Below, one piece after another: positions 44,119 through 53,029 of a DNA stretch of 64,000 bases. Origin of the DNA: JBCCXL01 sp039191605 (GTDB taxonomy: Bacteria; Acidobacteriota; Thermoanaerobaculia; Multivoradales; JAHZIX01); assembly GCA_039191605.1 (NCBI GenBank), contig JBCCXL010000025.1, positions 1-64,000 of the forward strand, in the 5' to 3' direction. The first letter of the stretch is position 1; every line of letters begins with the position of its first letter. A model generated the notes under the pieces. The model saw only the letters and a list, made by a program, of their open reading frames with translations. It did no database searches and was not told where the DNA came from. The translations under genes and the position numbers were made by a program.

Positions 44119-46296
44119 TCAGGTCGAGCTCGTCTCCTGGCTGTAGGAGTAGAAGCCGCCCGCGTCGGCCAGTTGCCGCAGCGCCGCGGACGGCGCGAAG
44201 CGAGGCCCGACGGATTGCGCTAGGCGCTCCAGCACCCGAACGATCTCGTCGATCCCCTGCTCGTCCGCCCAGCGGCAGAGGCCGCCGCGGAAGGGAGGAA
44301 AGCCGGCGCCGGTGAGCAGGGCGAAGTCGATATCTTCGGGGCAGCTGACCACTCGCTCCACCAGGCAGCGGGCGGCCTCGTTGACCATCGGGAGAGTGAC
44401 ACGATCGCAGGCCACCAGCGGCTCCTTTAAGGAGCGGCGCTGGCCGCTGTCGAGGAGCGGGTAGAGATCCGAGTTCGGGGTGCGGCGGCCTTCTTCGCAG
44501 CGGTAATAGCCGATTCCGGTCTTGGTGCCCAGCCAGCGCCGCTGCAGGAAGATCTCCTCCAGCTCCCACGGCGGCAGCGCGAAGCGGCCAGGGAAGGCGC
44601 GCTGCAGGGTGGTGACGACATCGATGGCGAGATCGATGCCGACTCGATCGATCAGGGCCAGGGGGCCCATCGGCAGGCCCCAGCTCTCCAGGGCGTGGTC
44701 GATATCGTCGATGCGATAACCCTCCGCCAGCAGGCAGAGGGCCTCGGTCATAGCGAAGGAGAGGATTCGATTGACCAAAAAGCCCGGGCTGTCCTTCACC
44801 GCCACCGGGCGCTTGCCGAGGCGCAGAGCGAAGGCGCGGGCGATTTCCAGACTCGCCGGTGAGGTCTTCTCGCCGGCTACCAGCTCCACCAGGGGGAGCC
44901 GTCCCGGCGGGTTGAAGAAGTGTAGGCCCACCAGGCGCTGAGGGTGCCGGAGACCGCGGGCGAGGTCGTTCACCGAGAGCGAGGAAGTGTTGGTGGCAAA
45001 CACGGTGTTCGGCCTCACCTCTTCCTCCAGGCGCTGGAGCAGCCTTCGCTTCGACTCCAGATTCTCGGTGATCGCTTCCACCACCAGATCCACGCCGTGG
45101 AAGCCGGTGGTGTCGAGACAGGGCTGGAGACGAGTGAGGGCAGCGCGGCTCTCGGTGCGGCTCAGCCGTCGCCGCTTGACCCGATTGTGGAGCACTCGGG
45201 AGGCGTTGCGCAGGGCAGCGATGGAGGATTCAGGATCGGTATCCAGCAGGCGCACCGGGAGGCCTCCCTGGATCGCCACCAGCTGCGCGATCTCCGAGCC
45301 CATCACACCCGCTCCCACCACCGCTATTCGGCTCAAATGGACGTTGCTGGGGGGCTGGTCTTTGGCCCTCTGGTGAAGCTGGAAGACGTGCTGCAGATTG
45401 GCCGCTACGGTACCGGTGGCGAGCTCGCCGAGGGCTCGGGCCTCGGCCTCAAGACCAGCCTCCTTGCCCTGCTCGAGGCCGACCTTCACCACCTCGATGG
45501 TGCGGGCGGGGGCGGGGTAGCGGCCGTCGGTCTTGGCGAGGGTGCGGCGGCGCGCCTGGTCGAAGACGATGCGGCGGCCGAGGGGGTTGTCCTGCAGCAT
45601 TTCCCGAAGGTCCAGCTCGGCGGCGGCCTCTATTTGTCCCGCCATCACCGCTCGGGCAAATCGATGGACGTGACGCAGGAAGCCCGCGGTCGGCACCAGC
45701 TCGTCCACCAGGCCGAGTCGCCGCGCCCGCGGGGCGTCGACGCTCTTCCCGGTGAGCATCAGCTGCAGCGCTTCCGCCAGGCCGATGCGCCGCGGCAGGC
45801 GAACGGTACAGCCCCAGGCCGGCAGGATGCCGAGGCGAACTTCCGGCAGGCCGAGGCGTAGGGAGTTCTCGGCGGCCACCCGATAGGTGCAGGATAGGGC
45901 CAGCTCCATGCCGCCGCCGACACAGACTCCGCGCAGGGCGGCGACGGTGGGGAAGGGGAGCGCTTCCCAGGCGGAGAACAGCCGCTGGCCGAAGCGGGCA
46001 CCCTCTTGGGCCTTCCGCTGCGCGACCTCCCGCTGTTGGCGACCGCCGGGCACATCATTGCCGAGGGCCCGAATCATCGAGATGTCGGCGCCGTGGCAGA
46101 AGGACTTTGCCTTGGCGGAGAGCACCACCAGGCAGCGAATGTCGGAGCGCTGGCGAAGCACCTCGACCCAGTTGGCGAGGCTTTGAAGGGCGTCCTGGGT
46201 GAACAGGTTGACGGAGCGTCGGGGCTGGTTGAAGGTCAGGGTCGCCAGCCCTTCGGCGCCGACTTCGAGACCGAAGGCCTCCTCCGTCGAGCTCAG
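44119..46296 (-). CDS. fadJ: Fatty-acid oxidation alpha subunit (enoyl-CoA hydratase / 3-hydroxyacyl-CoA dehydrogenase), apparent CTG start
   Basis: 725 residues if started at the CTG at 46294-46296. That frame has no ATG, GTG or TTG between its upstream stop and a GTG at 46161, yet the 45 residues in between ('FGLEVGAEGLATLTFNQP', 'RSVNLFTQDALQSLANWVE') are the standard first strands of the crotonase fold; GAGGAGG lies 7 bases before the CTG, which overlaps the fadD stop as CTGA. The hydratase keeps both catalytic Glu ('GGGMELALSC', 'LGLPEVRLG') and an oxyanion loop 'KSFCHGADISM'. The dehydrogenase follows from ~322 with 'VVGAGVMGSEIAQL' and 'GLHFFNPPGRLPLVELV'. It catalyses steps two and three of beta-oxidation. 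A separate thiolase gene is not in the window. Confidence 0.9.
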   Translation of the reverse strand: MSSTEEAFGLEVGAEGLATLTFNQPRRSVNLFTQDALQSLANWVEVLRQRSDIRCLVVLSAKAKSFCHGADISMIRALGNDVPGGRQQREVAQRKAQEGARFGQRLFSAWEALPFPTVAALRGVCVGGGMELALSCTYRVAAENSLRLGLPEVRLGILPAWGCTVRLPRRIGLAEALQLMLTGKSVDAPRARRLGLVDELVPTAGFLRHVHRFARAVMAGQIEAAAELDLREMLQDNPLGRRIVFDQARRRTLAKTDGRYPAPARTIEVVKVGLEQGKEAGLEAEARALGELATGTVAANLQHVFQLHQRAKDQPPSNVHLSRIAVVGAGVMGSEIAQLVAIQGGLPVRLLDTDPESSIAALRNASRVLHNRVKRRRLSRTESRAALTRLQPCLDTTGFHGVDLVVEAITENLESKRRLLQRLEEEVRPNTVFATNTSSLSVNDLARGLRHPQRLVGLHFFNPPGRLPLVELVAGEKTSPASLEIARAFALRLGKRPVAVKDSPGFLVNRILSFAMTEALCLLAEGYRIDDIDHALESWGLPMGPLALIDRVGIDLAIDVVTTLQRAFPGRFALPPWELEEIFLQRRWLGTKTGIGYYRCEEGRRTPNSDLYPLLDSGQRRSLKEPLVACDRVTLPMVNEAARCLVERVVSCPEDIDFALLTGAGFPPFRGGLCRWADEQGIDEIVRVLERLAQSVGPRFAPSAALRQLADAGGFYSYSQETSST

Positions 46297-48071
46297 CCCT
46301 CTGCCTCCTCGTACATCTGATCGACGACGTCACCGAACTTGTCGTTGATGATCCGCCGCTTGATCTTCAGGGTCGGGGTGAGCTCGCCACCCTCGATGGT
46401 CCACTCCTCCGGCAGCAGGTGGAAGATGCCCACCCGCTCGTACTTCGCCAGCTTGCCGTTGACCTTGCGGATCTCGCCGTCGATCAGCTCCCGCACCCGG
46501 TCGTCGGTGGCGAGGGCGGCGTCATCGCTGCTGTCGATGCCCTGCTTCTGGGCCCAGGGCTTGAGGTTCTCGAGATCCGGAACCACCAGCGCCGAGAGGA
46601 ATTTCCGGCGGTCGCCGATGACCATCACCTGGTTGATGTAGGGGCTGCTCTTCAAGGCATTCTCGATCGGCGCCGGGGCAACGTTTTTGCCGTAGGCGTT
46701 GACGATGATCTCCTTCTTGCGATCGGTGATGCGAAGGTAGCCCTCGTCATCGATCACGCCGATGTCGCCGGTGTGGAACCAGCCGTCGTCGTCGATGGCC
46801 TCGGCGGTGGCGTCGGGAAGGTTGTGATAGCCCTTCATGATGTTCGGGCCCTTGGCGAGGATCTCGCCGTCCTCGGCGATCTTCAGGGTGACGATGTCGA
46901 TGGCCCGCCCGACGCTGCCGAGCTTGGTGTGCCCCGGGGCGTTGACGGTGAGCACCGGAGAGGTCTCCGACAGGCCGTAGCCCTCGAAGATGCTGATGCC
47001 CGCTCCCCAGAAGAACTCTGCGACCTCCCGCGATAGCGGGGCTCCGCCGGAGCAGGCCATGCGGAAGCGGCCGCCGAGGCGGTCCCTGAGCTTGCCGAAC
47101 ACCAGCTTGTCGGCGATCAGCAGCTGAATGCCCAGAAGGCCCGGGGGGGTCTTGTTCTTCAGGCGGTAGGGCAGGGTCTTGCGCCCTACGCCGACGGCCC
47201 AATGGAAGATCTTCTGGCGCAGCGGCGGCGCCTGGGCGATGTTCTCCATCACCTTGCCGAGGATCTTCTCGTACACCCGGGGGACGGAAACGAAGACGTG
47301 GGGCCTCACCTCGCCCATGTTCTGCGCCACGTGGGCCACCGACTCGGCGTAGGCGATGGTCACCCCGCAGTAGAAGTAGATGTAGCTGACGGTGCGCTCG
47401 AAGGAGTGGGAGAGGGGCAGGAAGGAGAGGGCGGTGAAATGCGGCTCGATGCCCAGGTAGTCGAGGGAGGAGAGAGCGTTGGAGATGATGTTGTGATGGG
47501 TGAGCATCACGCCCTTGGGGTTGCCGGTGGTGCCGCTGGTGTAGATGAAGGTGGCCAGATCTTCCGGCTCTACCGCCCGGCTATTGGCCTCGAATTCCTC
47601 CGCCGTGGCCCCAGCGCCGGCCTCGATCCAGTCGTCCAGGGTCTCGACTCCTTCTTCTCCCTCGCTGTCGCCGATGAGCACCAGGCGCTCGAGGGCGGGA
47701 AGCTCCTGTACCTGGAGGCCGCGATAGCGCTCGAAGCCCTCGGCGAAGACGATCTTGGTACTCGCGTCATTGGCGATGTAGGCCGCCTGGTCCGGCGTCA
47801 GGGTGGGGTAGATGGGCACTACCACCGCGCCGAGGCTCAGGGTGGCGAAGTCGATGATGGGCCAATGGGGCCCGTTTTCGGCCATCAGACCGACGCAATC
47901 CCCCTTCTGCACTCCGGCGTCCGCAAGGGCCTTGGCCAAACGCTGTACCGAATCCACCATCTCGGCGGTGGAGATGGGGCGATATTGGCCGTCCACCTTG
48001 TGGAGCAGGCAATCGGGCTTCTGGTTCTTGGCGTTGACCAGGAACAGCTCGGGGATCGTACGAATGGCCAT
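46293..48071 (-). CDS. fadD: Long-chain acyl-CoA synthetase
   Basis: 592 residues; AAGGAG lies 10 bases before the ATG. The AMP-binding P-loop motif 'FIYTSGTTGNPKGVMLTHHN' is near residue 172, 'SVPRVYEKILGKVMENI' and 'GYGLSETSPVLTVN' are the next signatures, and 'DDGWFHTGDIGVIDDEGYLRITDRKKEIIVNAYGKNVAP' is the fatty-acid-synthetase hinge region. It belongs to the ~600-residue AMP-forming long-chain type common in Actinobacteria and Acidobacteria. It activates fatty acids for the oxidation complex encoded directly downstream, with which it overlaps. Confidence 0.94.
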   Translation of the reverse strand: MAIRTIPELFLVNAKNQKPDCLLHKVDGQYRPISTAEMVDSVQRLAKALADAGVQKGDCVGLMAENGPHWPIIDFATLSLGAVVVPIYPTLTPDQAAYIANDASTKIVFAEGFERYRGLQVQELPALERLVLIGDSEGEEGVETLDDWIEAGAGATAEEFEANSRAVEPEDLATFIYTSGTTGNPKGVMLTHHNIISNALSSLDYLGIEPHFTALSFLPLSHSFERTVSYIYFYCGVTIAYAESVAHVAQNMGEVRPHVFVSVPRVYEKILGKVMENIAQAPPLRQKIFHWAVGVGRKTLPYRLKNKTPPGLLGIQLLIADKLVFGKLRDRLGGRFRMACSGGAPLSREVAEFFWGAGISIFEGYGLSETSPVLTVNAPGHTKLGSVGRAIDIVTLKIAEDGEILAKGPNIMKGYHNLPDATAEAIDDDGWFHTGDIGVIDDEGYLRITDRKKEIIVNAYGKNVAPAPIENALKSSPYINQVMVIGDRRKFLSALVVPDLENLKPWAQKQGIDSSDDAALATDDRVRELIDGEIRKVNGKLAKYERVGIFHLLPEEWTIEGGELTPTLKIKRRIINDKFGDVVDQMYEEAEG

Positions 48072-48259
48072 TGAGATCGACTCCTTGCTTAATCTGGATG
48101 TCTCCGCGCCGGCCGCCGATGGGTGTCCCGGTGCACTGCTAGCGGAGGGCCTGCTCCTCGCCGTCGGAGGTGCTGTGCGGCGTTCTGCCCGAAAGATCCC
48201 GCTCGGGACTTGAGAAGGATCGCGGGAGAGAGGGGTAGAGTTTATATACTCCCGTCGTT

Positions 48260-48273
48260 TGCGGCATGCCGCA
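48260..48273. promoter_or_regulatory. Perfect 14-bp palindrome upstream of the pheA-like gene
   Basis: TGCGGCATGCCGCA is a perfect inverted repeat about 50 bases before the GTG start at 48324 and just downstream of an AT-rich TTTATATACT stretch that looks like a -10 region. It might be an operator; there is no second copy in the window to support this. Confidence 0.3.
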
Positions 48274-48323
48274 GTGCGACAAAGTTCCCCTGAAAGCGCC
48301 CTCGAGGCGCAGGAGATGCTCCA

Positions 48324-50303
48324 GTGGCCGATTCATCTTCCGCTCCCAACTCTCTCCCCCAGATGCGCGAGGCCCTCGATCGACTGGATCGCGAGTTCAT
48401 CGAGCTACTGGCCAAGCGAATGCGCCTGGTCTCCGATGTGGCGGCCCTCAAGCGTCAGCAGCCGGATGTCCCGCTGCGGGACGAGGGCCGAGAGCGGCAG
48501 ATTTTCGAGGTGTGGGCTCAGGAAGCGCGCTCCCACGGGCTCTCTCCCTACTTTGTCGGTCGACTGTTGCGGGAGCTGCTGAATTACTCCCGCCGTGATC
48601 AAGAGCGCCACCTAGATCGCGCCGAGGCGACTTCCCAAGCGGCGTTGCGGGTGGGTTACCAGGGAGCGCCGGGGAGCTACAGCGATCTCGCCGTGGGCAA
48701 GCTCTTCGCCGCCCGCTCGGTGGATCGTCTGGAGCGGGTGGGATTCGATACTTTCCGCGAGGCGGTGGAGGCGGTGGAGAGCGGCCGCGTGGAATATTCC
48801 CTGCTGCCCATCGAGAACACCATCGTCGGCGGCATCTACGAGGTCTACGATCTGCTGGCGGATCGTTCCCTCTCCCTGGTGGGAGAGGAGGTGTGGCCGG
48901 TGGAGCACTGCCTGGTGGGGCTGCCGGGAACCCGTCCGGAAGCGCTGCGGGTGATCCGCTCCCATCCGGTGGCCCTGCAGCAATGCGAGCGCTTCCTGCG
49001 CTCCCTGGTGGGGGTGCGTCAGGAGAGCTGGTTCGATACCGCCGGGGCGGCGCAGGCGGTGGCGGAAGCCGGCGACCCGGGGCTTGCGGCGATCTCGTCC
49101 GAAGAGGCGGCCCACGCCTGGAATCTGCAGATCCTGCGCCGCGACGTGGCGGATCACCGCCGCAACCTGACCCGCTTCCTGCTCATCGGCCGCAAGGCGG
49201 AGGAGCCGGACCCGAGGCAGCCGGCCAAGACCTCGCTGCTGCTGGTGGTCGCCCATCAGCATGGCGCGCTGGCCCGCTGCCTGCGGGTCTTCGACAGCCA
49301 CGGCATCAATCTCACCAAGCTCGAGAGCCGGCCGCTGCCGGAAACTCCCTGGGCCTACCGCTTCTACATCGATCTCGAGGGGCGGGCCCAAGACCACAAA
49401 GTGGTGGAGGCCATCGCCCAGCTCAAGCCCTTCTCTACCCGGCTGGAGATCCTCGGCTCCTACACCCGCCGCGCCGGGGGCTTTGAGGACGCGCCGGTAC
49501 CGGCGCCGCCCTTAGCGGTGGAGGACGAGGAAGAGTCGACCTCCGTCGCCCGCCGAGTGGTGAGCGTCGGGGACGTGGTGCTGGGGGGCGGGGCCTTCGG
49601 CCTCTGCGTCGGCGCCGCTCGGGGGGCTCGCCGCCGGGAGCTGGCCCGTCTGGCGTCGGTGGCCCGGGAATGTGGTGCCCTGGGGCTGGTGGCCGGACCG
49701 ATGAGCGGCGAGGGCTCCCTGGTGCAGCAGCTGGAGCTGGTGCAGGAGGTCACCCACGCCTATGAGCTGCTCTCGGTAGTGGCGGTGGATCGCGCCGAAG
49801 ACGTGCCGAGCATCGCGGCTCAGGCCAACGTGCTGCGAATCCCCGGGCACCAGATGGCCAGCGTCGCCCTGCTGGAGGCGGTGGGGCGCAGCGGGCGGGC
49901 GGCGCTATTGGAGCGCGGTCCTTCCGCCACGGTGGAGGATCTGCTGGCGGCGGCGGCGGTCTTCGAGGCCACCGGCAATCATCAGCTGATCCTGGTGGAG
50001 AGCGGCATTCGTACCTTCGAGACCGCCACCCGCAGCACGGTGGACGTCGGCGCGGTGGCGGTGCTGCGGCAGCGCTGTGATCTGCCGGTTTGGGTGGCCC
50101 CCGGCGCCGCCGGGGAGGCGGCCCTGATCGAGCCTCTGGCCCTCGCCGCCGCTGCTGCCGGAGCCGATGGGCTGCTGCTGGAGTGGGCTTCGGAGGAGAG
50201 CCCCGAGGCATTGGATCCCGAGCAGCCCTCTCCCTTCGAGCGCCAGCTGCCGGTGATCGCCGCCCGTCTCGCGCCGGTGCTGGCGGCCTTGGGCAAGACC
50301 TGA
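48324..50303 (+). CDS. pheA: Chorismate mutase / prephenate dehydratase / ACT fused to a degenerate DAHP-synthase-like domain
   Basis: 659 residues from GTG with AGGAG 8 bases upstream. AroQ-type chorismate mutase: ~12-85 ('ALDRLDREFIELLAKRMRLV'). Prephenate dehydratase: ~107-290 ('VGYQGAPGSYSDLAV' to the catalytic 'NLTRFLLIG'). ACT domain: ~300-378 with the Phe-binding motifs 'HGALARCL' and 'ESRP'. The C-terminal ~250 residues resemble class I beta DAHP synthase ('SGIRTFETATRSTVDVGAVAVL', 'EPLALAAAAAGADGLLLE'), but the metal Cys (GPCS) is Met ('AGPMSGEG'), the His of 'DPSHA' is missing ('APGAAGE') and the PEP-binding KPR loop is gone. The protein thus makes phenylpyruvate from chorismate, while the last domain is probably regulatory or structural. 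Confidence 0.88.
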   Translation: MADSSSAPNSLPQMREALDRLDREFIELLAKRMRLVSDVAALKRQQPDVPLRDEGRERQIFEVWAQEARSHGLSPYFVGRLLRELLNYSRRDQERHLDRAEATSQAALRVGYQGAPGSYSDLAVGKLFAARSVDRLERVGFDTFREAVEAVESGRVEYSLLPIENTIVGGIYEVYDLLADRSLSLVGEEVWPVEHCLVGLPGTRPEALRVIRSHPVALQQCERFLRSLVGVRQESWFDTAGAAQAVAEAGDPGLAAISSEEAAHAWNLQILRRDVADHRRNLTRFLLIGRKAEEPDPRQPAKTSLLLVVAHQHGALARCLRVFDSHGINLTKLESRPLPETPWAYRFYIDLEGRAQDHKVVEAIAQLKPFSTRLEILGSYTRRAGGFEDAPVPAPPLAVEDEEESTSVARRVVSVGDVVLGGGAFGLCVGAARGARRRELARLASVARECGALGLVAGPMSGEGSLVQQLELVQEVTHAYELLSVVAVDRAEDVPSIAAQANVLRIPGHQMASVALLEAVGRSGRAALLERGPSATVEDLLAAAAVFEATGNHQLILVESGIRTFETATRSTVDVGAVAVLRQRCDLPVWVAPGAAGEAALIEPLALAAAAAGADGLLLEWASEESPEALDPEQPSPFERQLPVIAARLAPVLAALGKT

Positions 50304-50335
50304 GTCTGGCGGGTTTCCGCTCAGCTGATTCCGGC

Positions 50336-51556
50336 TCAGCTGGCGTACAGCTGGAGCTCCGACCCCACTCGATCCGCCAGGCCGCAGGCGATCTCCAGAT
50401 TGGGATGGCGCACGAAGAGCCAGCCGTCGGAGAGCAGGGTCGCCTTCCAGTTGCGCCGCGGATGCCCCAGCGGCAGCAGGTCCACGCCCACCACGTGCTC
50501 GCCGATTTCCGTCAGCAGACGCTGCAGGCCCTCGACTCGGGTGATGCGCCCCTGTCCCTGGGCGCGCTTGAAGATCACCGAGGCGTTGTATTTGCGCTCC
50601 GTCGGCTGGGTCAGGCGACCGTGGCAGACCGCTTCTGCCCAGCCGACGTAGACGTCCGTGTCGCAGGTGTAGTTCATCAGATCGACGGAGCGTGCCCCCG
50701 GGGGGCGGCCACCGATCTCGCCGAATACCGCCTCGCCGCTGGAGGTGAGAAACCACTCCATATGGGTGAAGCCGGTGGAGAAGCCCAGGGCCTCGATCAC
50801 CCGCTCCCCGAGGCGGTGTCCCGCCGCCAGCTCCGGCCGGTCGAGGTTGCGCAGGTTCATCGTCTGCGGGCTGATCCACTCCAGGGAGCGGCCGACGAGG
50901 ACGTTCGGGCGGTACCAAGCGATGTTGCGAAACAGGATCTCGCCGTTGGCGCAGATGGTGTCGAAGGTATATTCGCGGGCGTCGATGAACTCCTCGACGC
51001 TGACCTCCGGGACGTGGCGGATGCTGCTCAGCACCTCTTCCAGCTCGGCGTCGCTCTCCACTCGGTGGGTATCGGCGCTGCCGGCTCCGGCGATGGGCTT
51101 GATGATCAGCGGGTAGCCGATGCGCTCCGCCGCTTCCCGCACGCCCGCGGCGCTCTGCGCCGCGGCGTGGCGGGGAGTGCGGATGCCGGCGTTGTCGAGG
51201 GCCTGCTTCATCGCCTCTTTGTCGCGGAAGAGATGGGTTTGCTGGACCCCCATGCCGGGGAGCCCGAGGGTTTCCCGCAGCCTCGCGGCGAGCATCATGC
51301 CGGGCTCCCACAGACATTCCACCCGATCCACTCCGCCCCGCGGCCGCAGCCAGTCCACCACCGCGCGGGTGACCTCCGCCTCGTTCCACAGGTTGGGTAC
51401 CTGGAGATAGTCCGAGAGGGCGTGGCGGGCGGCCTGGGGGATCATCCCCGAGGGCTGGTCGCCGAGGCCGAAGACCCGGGCTCCCACCTGCGCCAGACCG
51501 CGGGTGAAGAGGTTCATCTCGGTGGGGAAGCCGGGGGAGATCATCAACACCTTCAT
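50336..51556 (-). CDS. ATP-grasp carboxylate-amine ligase-like protein 1
   Basis: 406 residues from the ATG at 51554-51556. N-terminal preATP-grasp domain ('KVLMISPGFPTEMNLFTRGLAQVGARVFGLG'); ATP-grasp core with 'RDKEAMKQALDNAGIRTPRH', 'GYPLIIKPIAGAGSADTHRV', 'SVEEFIDAREYTFDTI' and the metal-binding 'HMEWF...AVFGEIGGRPPGA'. The same 'THMEWF' and 'E(I/V)G(G/A/C)RPPG' blocks occur in the products at 51679 and 62420, so the three are one paralogous family. Members of this ATP-grasp branch (carnosine-synthase-like, LysX-like) join a carboxylate to an amine via an acyl phosphate. Substrates are not readable from sequence. It follows its paralogue 2 on the same strand. Confidence 0.88.
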   Translation of the reverse strand: MKVLMISPGFPTEMNLFTRGLAQVGARVFGLGDQPSGMIPQAARHALSDYLQVPNLWNEAEVTRAVVDWLRPRGGVDRVECLWEPGMMLAARLRETLGLPGMGVQQTHLFRDKEAMKQALDNAGIRTPRHAAAQSAAGVREAAERIGYPLIIKPIAGAGSADTHRVESDAELEEVLSSIRHVPEVSVEEFIDAREYTFDTICANGEILFRNIAWYRPNVLVGRSLEWISPQTMNLRNLDRPELAAGHRLGERVIEALGFSTGFTHMEWFLTSSGEAVFGEIGGRPPGARSVDLMNYTCDTDVYVGWAEAVCHGRLTQPTERKYNASVIFKRAQGQGRITRVEGLQRLLTEIGEHVVGVDLLPLGHPRRNWKATLLSDGWLFVRHPNLEIACGLADRVGSELQLYAS

Positions 51557-51678
51557 AGCGGGCTCCGGGAGGTTGGGGACTCTAGGGGGGAGAAGGAATG
51601 TCAGAAGCACGCCGGAAAGGGGCTCGTACTTCTTGTTTCAGGCTTTGGGCTTTGGGCTGCGGGATCGAGGTGGGGGCG

Positions 51679-52950
51679 TCAGCCGAGCTCCACCTGCACC
51701 AGGCTGATCAGTCGGTGCAGGGCCTTTTCTACAACTTCGGTCTCGGGGTGGCGCAGGATCACGAAGCCTTCGCCCTCGTAGGTGCCGGTGGGGGTCTGGC
51801 CTTCCTTCGGCAGGTGCGCCTCCACCACCAGGGAGCCGAGCTCCCGCTGGGCCTGATCAAGGCCGCGGATCGCTCGCACCCGGCTGCCGCGCCCCTGGCC
51901 GCGGAGGAAGGCGGCGCCGGTGGCGTAGCGCCGCGGCGGCAGCCACAGCTGATCGAAGATCGCCAGCCGGGCCCAGGTGCTCTTGAAGGGAGCGTCGTGG
52001 GCCCAGGACAGCAGGGAGGTGATCTGGGCCCCCGGGGGACGGGCACCGACCTCGGAAACCGCTACCGAGCCGTCGCCGCGGCGGAACCACTCCATGTGGG
52101 TCATGCCGGTGCCCATGCCGAGGGCGTCGAGGGCCTGGAATGCCACCGGCCGGAAATCGTCCCAGGCGGGGTCATCGAGCTCCCGGGGGAGCAGCACGCA
52201 CCACTGGATCCATGGGGTCTCCAGCACCTCCAGGGGGGTGGGGCGGTAGTGGCAGACGGAATGCCATAGAGGCTTGCCCTGGACGCACAGGGTCTCGAAG
52301 GAGGATTCTTCCCCCCGCACCCATTCTTCCAGCAGCAGCTCCCGCCCGAGGCCCGGTCGCAGCACCTCGAAGGAGCGCCGCAGGGCGTCGTCATCCTGCA
52401 CTCGAAAGGTCGCCTTGGCGCCGGCGCCGGCGGGAGGCTTGACGATCAGTGGATAGCCCACCTCGGCGGCGAAGGCGAGGGCGGCGGAGACGTCGGTGAC
52501 CAGCCGATGGCGAGCGCAGGGCACCCCCGCGGCGCGAAAAATCTCCTTCATCCGCGCTTTGTCCCGGAAGCCGCGGGCGGTCTCGGCGCTCATCCCGTCG
52601 ATGCCGAGGGTGTCGCGCACCCGGCCGAGGGGAACCTGCAGCTGCTCGAGGGTGCCGAGGAGTCGGTCGACGCCCCCCAAGACCTTGGTGAGGTAGCGCA
52701 CCGCCGAGGTCAGCTGCTGGGGATCGAGGGCCTGATCAACCCGGTAATGGGCGACCAGGCGGTGGCGCAGGGCCGCCGGCAGCTGCTCCACCGGCTGCTG
52801 GCTGACCAGGGCGAGGCGTACCCGCGGCAGCGAGGCGGCGGCCTCGATGAAGGCGTTGGTGGTGGGCAGAAAGAAGGGAGCGACGAAGACGACATTGCGA
52901 TAATCCCTGGAGGGATCCGAGCCGTCGACGGAGGGTGCGGTATGGGGCAT
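51679..52950 (-). CDS. ATP-grasp carboxylate-amine ligase-like protein 2
   Basis: 423 residues; GGGAGA precedes the ATG. The N-terminal domain is the least conserved of the three paralogues ('VVFVAPFFLPTTNAFIEAAASL'), whereas the ATP-grasp domain has the full set: 'RDKARMKEIFRAAGVPCARH', 'GYPLIVKPPAGAGAKATFRV', 'LLLEEWVRGEESSFETL', 'THMEWFRRGDGSVAVSEVGARPPGAQ'. It is upstream of paralogue 1 (~120 bp gap), so both may be expressed together. The family forms amide or peptide bonds with ATP; the acceptor is unknown. Confidence 0.88.
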   Translation of the reverse strand: MPHTAPSVDGSDPSRDYRNVVFVAPFFLPTTNAFIEAAASLPRVRLALVSQQPVEQLPAALRHRLVAHYRVDQALDPQQLTSAVRYLTKVLGGVDRLLGTLEQLQVPLGRVRDTLGIDGMSAETARGFRDKARMKEIFRAAGVPCARHRLVTDVSAALAFAAEVGYPLIVKPPAGAGAKATFRVQDDDALRRSFEVLRPGLGRELLLEEWVRGEESSFETLCVQGKPLWHSVCHYRPTPLEVLETPWIQWCVLLPRELDDPAWDDFRPVAFQALDALGMGTGMTHMEWFRRGDGSVAVSEVGARPPGAQITSLLSWAHDAPFKSTWARLAIFDQLWLPPRRYATGAAFLRGQGRGSRVRAIRGLDQAQRELGSLVVEAHLPKEGQTPTGTYEGEGFVILRHPETEVVEKALHRLISLVQVELG

Positions 52951-53029
52951 GGGGAATCTCCCGGAGAGGCGGTGCGAGGGATGGCATTCCCTACGGCGTG
53001 CCGAGTATATGCGGGATAAGATCGAGAGT

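Noticed and set aside
50090..51781. Long plus-strand open frame (563 codons) antisense to ATP-grasp 1
   Set aside because: It opposes a gene with clear ATP-grasp motifs and shows none itself.
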